NCBI RefSeq assembly: GCF_011808225.1
Contig: NZ_SOYS01000001.1
Location: forward strand, 903,724-967,723
Direction: 5' to 3'
DNA: 64,000 nt
Source of the DNA: Cedecea colo
GTDB taxonomy: Bacteria; Pseudomonadota; Gammaproteobacteria; Enterobacterales; Enterobacteriaceae
The notes beneath the pieces were generated by a model that saw only the letters and a program-made list of their open reading frames with translations, ran no database searches and was not told the DNA's origin. Of this stretch, positions 59,183-64,000 are shown one piece after another. The position numbers were made by a program, and so were the translations under genes. Positions within the stretch are counted from its first letter, which is position 1. The number at the start of each line of letters is the position of its first letter.

Positions 59183-59461
59183 TTAACTGTGACCATGGCG
59201 ATCGTCGCGACGGCAGCGTTTGTCATAGTGGCGTACCCACCAGTAGCGGTCACAAACCTGCTCGTGGCCGCCGACACGCGCTCCGGCAAGCCATAACACG
59301 GCACCTACAAAAATGCTCAGCACGGCGCCGTGAGCAAAAAACTGCGGGAGATTGAACTGCGGCAACTGGTTCAGAATGGAATAACCCACGCCAACCACCA
59401 TGACTATCAGCCCCAACCCCATAAGCATATTACCGAGTAGCGAAGCGTTTTTGCGTTTCAT
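59183..59461 (-). CDS. ychH: Stress-induced inner membrane protein YchH
   Basis: A 92-residue protein, the same length as E. coli YchH, with two hydrophobic spans (about 10-30 and 42-62) and a basic, His/Arg-rich C-terminus (RYWWVRHYDKRCRRDD). In E. coli it is induced by cadmium and peroxide and affects biofilm; mechanism unknown. It diverges from pth across 274 bases. Confidence 0.93.
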   Translation of the reverse strand: MKRKNASLLGNMLMGLGLIVMVVGVGYSILNQLPQFNLPQFFAHGAVLSIFVGAVLWLAGARVGGHEQVCDRYWWVRHYDKRCRRDDRHGHS

Positions 59462-59631
59462 CTGTCACCTCCGGATGGTTCAGGGTTAGCGGGGAATACC
59501 CCCTCTCCTTGTGTGTAAAGTATAGACAACACCATCCGCAAGTATGTGCGCCAGCGGTCACAATTACGAATGAAAGTATGACAAAAGTTTACAAATAACC
59601 CGCTGAATACCATGAAATTCTAATGGTCTCG

Positions 59632-59650
59632 CTATTGAATTATTCAATAG
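59632..59650. promoter_or_regulatory. Perfect 19-base palindrome in the ychH-pth gap
   Basis: CTATTGAAT-T-ATTCAATAG is perfectly symmetrical around 59641. It lies about 85 bases before the pth start and 170 before ychH. It could be an operator; no known consensus is assigned. Confidence 0.3.
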
Positions 59651-59735
59651 TTTGACTACTGACGCATTGCGCTTTGTCATCACGCCGGCAGCGCAGTAAA
59701 CTACGCGGCTTGAGTCTGCTTTCAGGAAAGAAAAC

Positions 59736-60320
59736 GTGAGTATTAAATTGATCGTCGGCCTGGCCAATCCGGGTGCGGAATATGCGGCAACTCGCCATAA
59801 CGCCGGGGCCTGGTATGTTGACTTACTGGCCGAACGCCATAATCAGTCGCTAAAAGAAGAAGCGAAATTCTTCGGTTATACCGCACGCATTAACCTTGCC
59901 GGTGAGGATGTTCGCCTGCTGGTGCCGACCACGTTTATGAACCTGAGCGGCAAAGCCGTAAGCGCCATGGCAACCTTCTTCCGTATCGCACCGGAGGAGA
60001 TGCTGGTTGCGCACGACGAGCTTGATTTGCCGCCGGGAGTGGCAAAGTTTAAACTCGGCGGCGGCCACGGCGGACACAACGGTTTGAAAGACATCATCAG
60101 CAAGCTGGGCAATAACCCTAACTTTCACCGCTTACGCGTCGGCATTGGTCATCCGGGTGATAAAAGTAAAGTTGTTGGCTTTGTACTCGGCAAGCCGCCG
60201 GCCAGCGAACAAAAACTGATCGATGAAGCAGTAGACGAAGCGGCACGCTGCACGGAAGTCTGGCTTAAAGAAGGGCTGACTAAAGCCACTAACCGCCTGC
60301 ATGCTTTTAAGGCGCAGTAA
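59736..60320 (+). CDS. pth: Peptidyl-tRNA hydrolase
   Basis: An essential enzyme that frees tRNA from prematurely released peptidyl-tRNAs. The 194 residues equal E. coli. The start is GTG at 59736 with AGGAAAG upstream. The catalytic His is in [12 protein letters not shown] at about residue 20, with Asn in [11 protein letters not shown] and Asp in [11 protein letters not shown] also conserved. It precedes ychF as in E. coli. Confidence 0.98.
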   Translation: MSIKLIVGLANPGAEYAATRHNAGAWYVDLLAERHNQSLKEEAKFFGYTARINLAGEDVRLLVPTTFMNLSGKAVSAMATFFRIAPEEMLVAHDELDLPPGVAKFKLGGGHGGHNGLKDIISKLGNNPNFHRLRVGIGHPGDKSKVVGFVLGKPPASEQKLIDEAVDEAARCTEVWLKEGLTKATNRLHAFKAQ

Positions 60321-60456
60321 CGCCTGCAAGGGCCGCCTGAGCCTATTTCCACGCCCCTTATAAACGGTTTACGTGTATAATAGGCAAAGTTATCTACTTT
60401 TTTCATTGAGTTAATAGCAACTCATTGATTATCAAGCAATTAAGGTGATTTAAACC

Positions 60457-61551
60457 ATGGGATTCAAATGCGGTATCGTCGGCTTGCCGAACGTCGGTAA
60501 ATCCACCCTGTTCAACGCGCTCACCAAAGCGGGAATCGAAGCCGCTAACTTCCCGTTTTGTACCATTGAGCCGAACACCGGCGTGGTGCCAATGCCGGAC
60601 CCGCGACTGGACAAGCTTGCCGAAATCGTAAAACCTCAGCGCATTCTGCCAACCACCATGGAATTTGTGGATATCGCGGGCCTGGTAAAAGGCGCGTCTA
60701 AAGGCGAAGGCCTGGGCAACCAGTTCCTGACCAATATCCGCGAGACCGAAGCAATCGGCCACGTGGTGCGTTGTTTCGAGAACGACAATATTATCCACGT
60801 GAATAACAAAGTGGACCCGGCTGACGATATCGAGGTTATCAATACCGAGCTTGCGCTTTCCGACCTCGACACCTGCGAACGCGCTATTCATCGCGTGCAG
60901 AAAAAAGCCAAAGGCGGCGATAAAGATGCGAAGGCTGAACTGGCCGCGCTGGAAAAATGTCTGCCACAGCTTGAAAACGCGGGCATGCTGCGCGCGCTGA
61001 AAACCCTGAGCGATGAAGACAAGGCCGCCATCAAATACCTGAGCTTCCTGACGCTGAAGCCAACCATGTATATCGCCAACGTCAACGAAGATGGTTTTGA
61101 GAACAACCCATACCTGGACAAGGTACGTGAAATCGCCGCTGGCGAAGGATCGGTGGTTGTTGCCGTATGCGCAGCGGTTGAATCCGATATCGCTGAACTC
61201 GACGATGCGGATCGTGACGAATTTATGGCAGAGTTGGGCCTGGAAGAACCCGGTCTGAACCGCGTTATTCGCGCCGGTTATGAGCTGCTGAATCTGCAAA
61301 CTTACTTCACCGCAGGCGTGAAGGAAGTACGCGCATGGACTATCCCTGTTGGCGCAACCGCTCCACAGGCTGCCGGTAAAATCCACACCGACTTCGAAAA
61401 AGGCTTTATCCGCGCACAAACCATCGCTTACGAAGACTTCATCACCTACAAAGGTGAGCAAGGTGCGAAAGAAGCGGGCAAGATGCGTGCAGAAGGCAAA
61501 GATTACATCGTTAAAGATGGCGACGTGATGAACTTCCTGTTCAACGTCTAA
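60457..61551 (+). CDS. ychF: Redox-regulated ATPase YchF (EngD)
   Basis: A ribosome-associated P-loop protein of the Obg family that prefers ATP over GTP and negatively regulates the oxidative stress response. It has 364 residues; E. coli has 363. G1 is GLPNVGKST (8-16), G3 is DIAG, and G4 is the altered NVNE that selects ATP. A coiled-coil insertion lies at about 135-195 and a C-terminal TGS domain at about 280-362. It is the last conserved chromosomal gene before the integrase. Confidence 0.97.
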   Translation: MGFKCGIVGLPNVGKSTLFNALTKAGIEAANFPFCTIEPNTGVVPMPDPRLDKLAEIVKPQRILPTTMEFVDIAGLVKGASKGEGLGNQFLTNIRETEAIGHVVRCFENDNIIHVNNKVDPADDIEVINTELALSDLDTCERAIHRVQKKAKGGDKDAKAELAALEKCLPQLENAGMLRALKTLSDEDKAAIKYLSFLTLKPTMYIANVNEDGFENNPYLDKVREIAAGEGSVVVAVCAAVESDIAELDDADRDEFMAELGLEEPGLNRVIRAGYELLNLQTYFTAGVKEVRAWTIPVGATAPQAAGKIHTDFEKGFIRAQTIAYEDFITYKGEQGAKEAGKMRAEGKDYIVKDGDVMNFLFNV

Positions 61552-61610
61552 ATAAGTTTTGTTGTCTCATGCGGTTTCATTGAATCTCATGAAAAAACAA
61601 AAAAACTATA

Positions 61611-61637
61611 AAATCCACGTAATTACGTGGATTTTTC
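61611..61637 (+). terminator. ychF terminator (24-base perfect palindrome)
   Basis: AAATCCACGTAA is followed directly by its reverse complement TTACGTGGATTT and then TTTCG. It lies 60 bases after the ychF stop. It is also a possible part of the integration site of the element that follows. Confidence 0.65.
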
Positions 61638-61680
61638 GTTTCATGGCGTCTCAGGTGATATCGTGGAAGCGCAGTTAAAA

Positions 61681-61732
61681 GTGAGTACAAATGTGAGTAC
61701 AATTAACTTCCATCTTCATTCCAGGTGAGTAC
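61681..61732 (+). repeat. Three GTGAGTAC direct repeats upstream of the integrase gene
   Basis: GTGAGTACAA occurs at 61681 and, with GTGAGTACAAT, at 61693 and 61725; the 8-base core is identical in all three. Position just upstream of int suggests integrase arm-binding sites or an attachment-site boundary; this is inferred. Confidence 0.5.
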
Positions 61733-61765
61733 AATAACGGTATAAGAAATATACAAGGAATCGTT

Positions 61766-62956
61766 ATGCTCACTGATACTCAATGCCGCACAGCAAAATC
61801 TAAAGAAAAGCTTTACCGGCTCAATGATTTCAATGGGCTGTATCTCGAGGTAAAACCCAACGGCAAAAAAGCGTGGCGTTATCGATTTAAGTTCAACGGC
61901 AAATCGAGCATGTTTGCACTGGGTGAGTATCCTGCGGTAAAACTCGCTGAGGCGCGCGAGAAATGCGAGCAAGCACGTAAGCAAGTTGCAGATGGGATAA
62001 ACCCGGCACAGGCCAGGCAATTAGATAAGATCCGCAAGGTCAACGACGCATCTAACACCTTTGAGCTGATCGCCAAAGAGTGGTTGCAGATGAAAGACTG
62101 GGCAGAAATCACCAAAGCGCGCCGCCTTGATATGCTGGAACGAGTCGTCTTTCCCGCCATCGGCAAACTTCCTATCAGGGAAATAACCCCACACCACATT
62201 CTTAAAATTCTTCAGGAAACTGCTAAACGAGGAGCACCGACAGTTGCCGCTGAAGCCCGTCGAACCATTTCATCAGTTTTCGAGTTGGCAGTAGCTAAGC
62301 TTAGAGCTGATAGCGATCCTGTCTGGCCTGTGCGTAAGGCCCTTCCGGCCAACAAGACACAGCACAAACAGGCATTAAATCCTCAGCAAATCGGGAAGTT
62401 ATTAAGCTGTTTTGACAATAGTCGTGGCTCATACCAGGTTAACTATTGCATGTGGCTAATGTGGTGGACGCTGGCGCGACCAGCCGAAGTCACCGAGGCA
62501 GAATGGGCGGAATTCGATCTTTGTAACGCACTGTGGACCATTCCGGCAACGCGCATGAAAGCTCGTAGGGAACATGTTATTCCCCTTCCCTCTCAAGCTG
62601 TCAAAATGCTCAAAACGCTACAAGGATTAACCGGGCATCGGCAGCACCTTTTCCCGGGCAGAGATAATCCGCTAGGCCCGATGACATCCCACTCTCTACG
62701 TCAGCTACTTAAAAGCCTCGGTTGGAGTGGAACTTATAGCCCACATGCAACCCGAACCACAGGAAGTACTCGTTTAAACGAGATGGACTATCGGCCTGAT
62801 GCTATTGAAGCCCAACTTGCGCACGCAGATACCAACAATGTTCGTCGCACATACAACCATGCGACCTATCTTGATGAGCGTAAAGTGATGATGCAGGAAT
62901 GGGCTGATAAACTGGATAAGTGGGTAGCAGAGCCCCGTTCAATCGTGAGTATGTAG
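61766..62956 (+). CDS. Tyrosine-type site-specific integrase (P4 / DUF4102 family)
   Basis: A 396-residue integrase that would insert and excise a genomic island or prophage. The N-terminal arm-binding DUF4102 domain (about 1-90, with LYLEVKPNGKKAWRYRF) is followed by a core-binding helix bundle (about 100-180) and the catalytic domain (about 205-380). Catalytic residues are seen: Arg in TLARPAEVTEAEW, His/Arg in SPHATRTTGST, His in AQLAHADT and Tyr in RRTYNHATY. AAGGA precedes the ATG at 61766. It lies 214 bases after ychF with no tRNA gene between. The rest of the element is outside the window. Confidence 0.93.
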   Translation: MLTDTQCRTAKSKEKLYRLNDFNGLYLEVKPNGKKAWRYRFKFNGKSSMFALGEYPAVKLAEAREKCEQARKQVADGINPAQARQLDKIRKVNDASNTFELIAKEWLQMKDWAEITKARRLDMLERVVFPAIGKLPIREITPHHILKILQETAKRGAPTVAAEARRTISSVFELAVAKLRADSDPVWPVRKALPANKTQHKQALNPQQIGKLLSCFDNSRGSYQVNYCMWLMWWTLARPAEVTEAEWAEFDLCNALWTIPATRMKARREHVIPLPSQAVKMLKTLQGLTGHRQHLFPGRDNPLGPMTSHSLRQLLKSLGWSGTYSPHATRTTGSTRLNEMDYRPDAIEAQLAHADTNNVRRTYNHATYLDERKVMMQEWADKLDKWVAEPRSIVSM

Positions 62957-63004
62957 CCAAACCCTCTGACTCTAAACCTGAACATCTCAGGTTGTCCGCT
63001 TTGT

Positions 63005-64000
63005 GCTGTGAGTTCAACCGATGGATGCAACACATTGATTGAACCGCTCTGCGGGTGATTCATAGTCCAGCGTTTTTCTCGGCCTCTCGTTGAGCTGTCT
63101 GGCGACACTGTTTAGTCTTTGTTGGCTGTGCACTGATAAGTCAGTTCCTTTTGGAAAATACTGTCTGAGTAATCTGTTTGTATTTTCATTTGAGCCGCGT
63201 TGCCAGGGAGATTGAGGATCACAGAAATAAATCTGAATGTCTGTCGCTACAGTAAATCGGGTGTGGCTGGTCATTTCAGCCCCCCGATCCCATGTCAGTG
63301 TTTTGATCCTAACCCTTTCCCTTTAAGCGATGACATTCTGGATCTACGAACCGCTCTTCCACTTCTGAGACATTGCTGCAGTTCTTTTTTTAATGCCCCC
63401 CGGGTTTGTATAAAAAGCGTTTTATATATCGTTTCGTGTGACACATGCATTTCCTGATTATCCGGATAACAGCGTTTCAGCCAACCGGCGATCTGTTCCG
63501 GCGACCAGTCCTGATGCATCTTCTCTGCAATGATTTTACACAATGTGGGGCTTTCAATTAGCTTGCAAGGTTTTGGTCTCAGCGCATTTCCCCACGCAGC
63601 AGCATCGGCTTTTGCTGCACGGTATTGTTTGGCACCTCCGTGCCTCCTGACCTCGCGGCTAATCGTTGAGGGCGCTCTTGATAATTTGGCAGCGATGTCT
63701 CTGATACTGAGTTTTGCTACCAGTCCTCTGGATATCTCCTCTCTTTCATCAAGCGAAAGCGCTAATCGGTGCCGCTTTCGCACGGAAGGACGGTAGCCGC
63801 CTGTCTGGTGGATAGTGGGCATAATAGATGAATGATATCTGTCGAACATTCTGGCGATATCATGCAGGGAATCGCCTTGCTTATATCTGTCCCAGATAAT
63901 CGCCTTCTGCTCTGGCGTGTAGTTAATCCGAGTTCTTCGTTTCATGGCAACGTCCCCCTTGATTAAGGATAGCGTTGCATCGACCCATTGAACTCACAGC
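63005..64000 (-). mobile_element. IS30-family insertion sequence, internally deleted
   Basis: Related ends face each other: GCTGTGAGTTCAAC...GATGCAAC from 63005, and the inverted GTTGCATC...TTGAACTCACAGC ending at the last base of the window. The element is about 1 kb and carries one transposase gene with a central deletion. The far flank, and so any target duplication, cannot be seen. Confidence 0.75.
63014..63945 (-). pseudogene. IS30-family transposase with internal out-of-frame deletion
   Basis: The start region reads MKRRTRINYTPEQKAIIWDR (ATG at 63945) and runs 216 codons through the helix-turn-helix (LSIRDIAAKLSRAPSTISRE) to [11 protein letters not shown], then stops. After a frame change near 63295 the protein resumes with [34 protein letters not shown] and ends [11 protein letters not shown]. 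The segment normally holding the first catalytic Asp (HWEGD-type motif) is missing, while the second Asp (TWDRG) and the Glu (NENTNR) remain. The enzyme must be inactive. Confidence 0.8.

Noticed and set aside
61551..61766. tRNA gene or fragment as the integration target
   Set aside because: No cloverleaf, T-loop (GGTTCGA) or CCA-ended sequence could be found between ychF and the integrase.

Overview
The window is chromosomal DNA of a member of the Enterobacteriaceae, most likely from the Enterobacter / Klebsiella / Cronobacter / Kosakonia side of the family. Gene order and protein sequences follow the E. coli K-12 oppABCD-adhE-tdk-hns-galU-rssBA-purU-tyrT-narIJHGK-narXL-cha-kdsA-prfA-hemA-prs-pth-ychF segment almost gene for gene. 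Unlike K-12 it carries a Klebsiella-type assimilatory nitrate (nas) operon and a separate UDP-glucuronate branch next to galU. I cannot fix the genus from the sequence alone.

Layout. 1-5320: oligopeptide transporter oppA-B-C-(D) and ychE, all on the minus strand. 5321-9696: adhE with a structured leader, and behind it a decayed IS10-like element that splits the adhE terminator. 9697-16880: tdk, hns, then galU with two added nucleotide-sugar genes (UDP-glucose dehydrogenase and a UDP-glucuronate 4-epimerase type enzyme), and rssB/rssA. 16992-19860: ychJ, purU and a tyrosine tRNA operon with two intact tRNA-Tyr genes, one chimeric tRNA-Tyr and a tandem array of 140-bp tRNA-Tyr-derived repeats. 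19874-31070: respiratory nitrate reduction (narGHJI, narK, narXL) with near-perfect FNR sites. 31067-33105: ychO and a periplasmic PEBP-like protein. 33082-44136: nasFED-(CB)-A and nasR, with a sigma-54 promoter and a transcription attenuator. 44211-46457: ychN and a dCache chemoreceptor. 46651-61551: conserved housekeeping genes chaC/B/A, kdsA, sirB1/B2, prmC, prfA, hemA, lolB, ispE, prs, dauA, ychH, pth and ychF. 61600-64000: the edge of an acquired segment, with a P4-type integrase and an internally deleted IS30-family element.

How the genes work together. Nitrate use dominates the middle: NarX/NarL sense nitrate, NarK moves nitrate/nitrite, NarGHI respires nitrate anaerobically, NasFED imports nitrate for assimilation, NasA and the NasC-NirB-NirD fusion reduce it to ammonium, and NasR relieves attenuation when nitrate or nitrite is present. 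GalU, Ugd and the epimerase form a linear route UDP-glucose to UDP-glucuronate to UDP-galacturonate. HemA, PrfA and PrmC form an operon linking tRNA-dependent haem synthesis and translation termination, followed by KdsA for LPS.

The most unusual structures are the tRNA-Tyr-derived repeat array with its chimeric tRNA, the NasC-NirB-NirD gene fusion, the IS10-like relic in the adhE terminator and the integrase/IS30 junction behind ychF.
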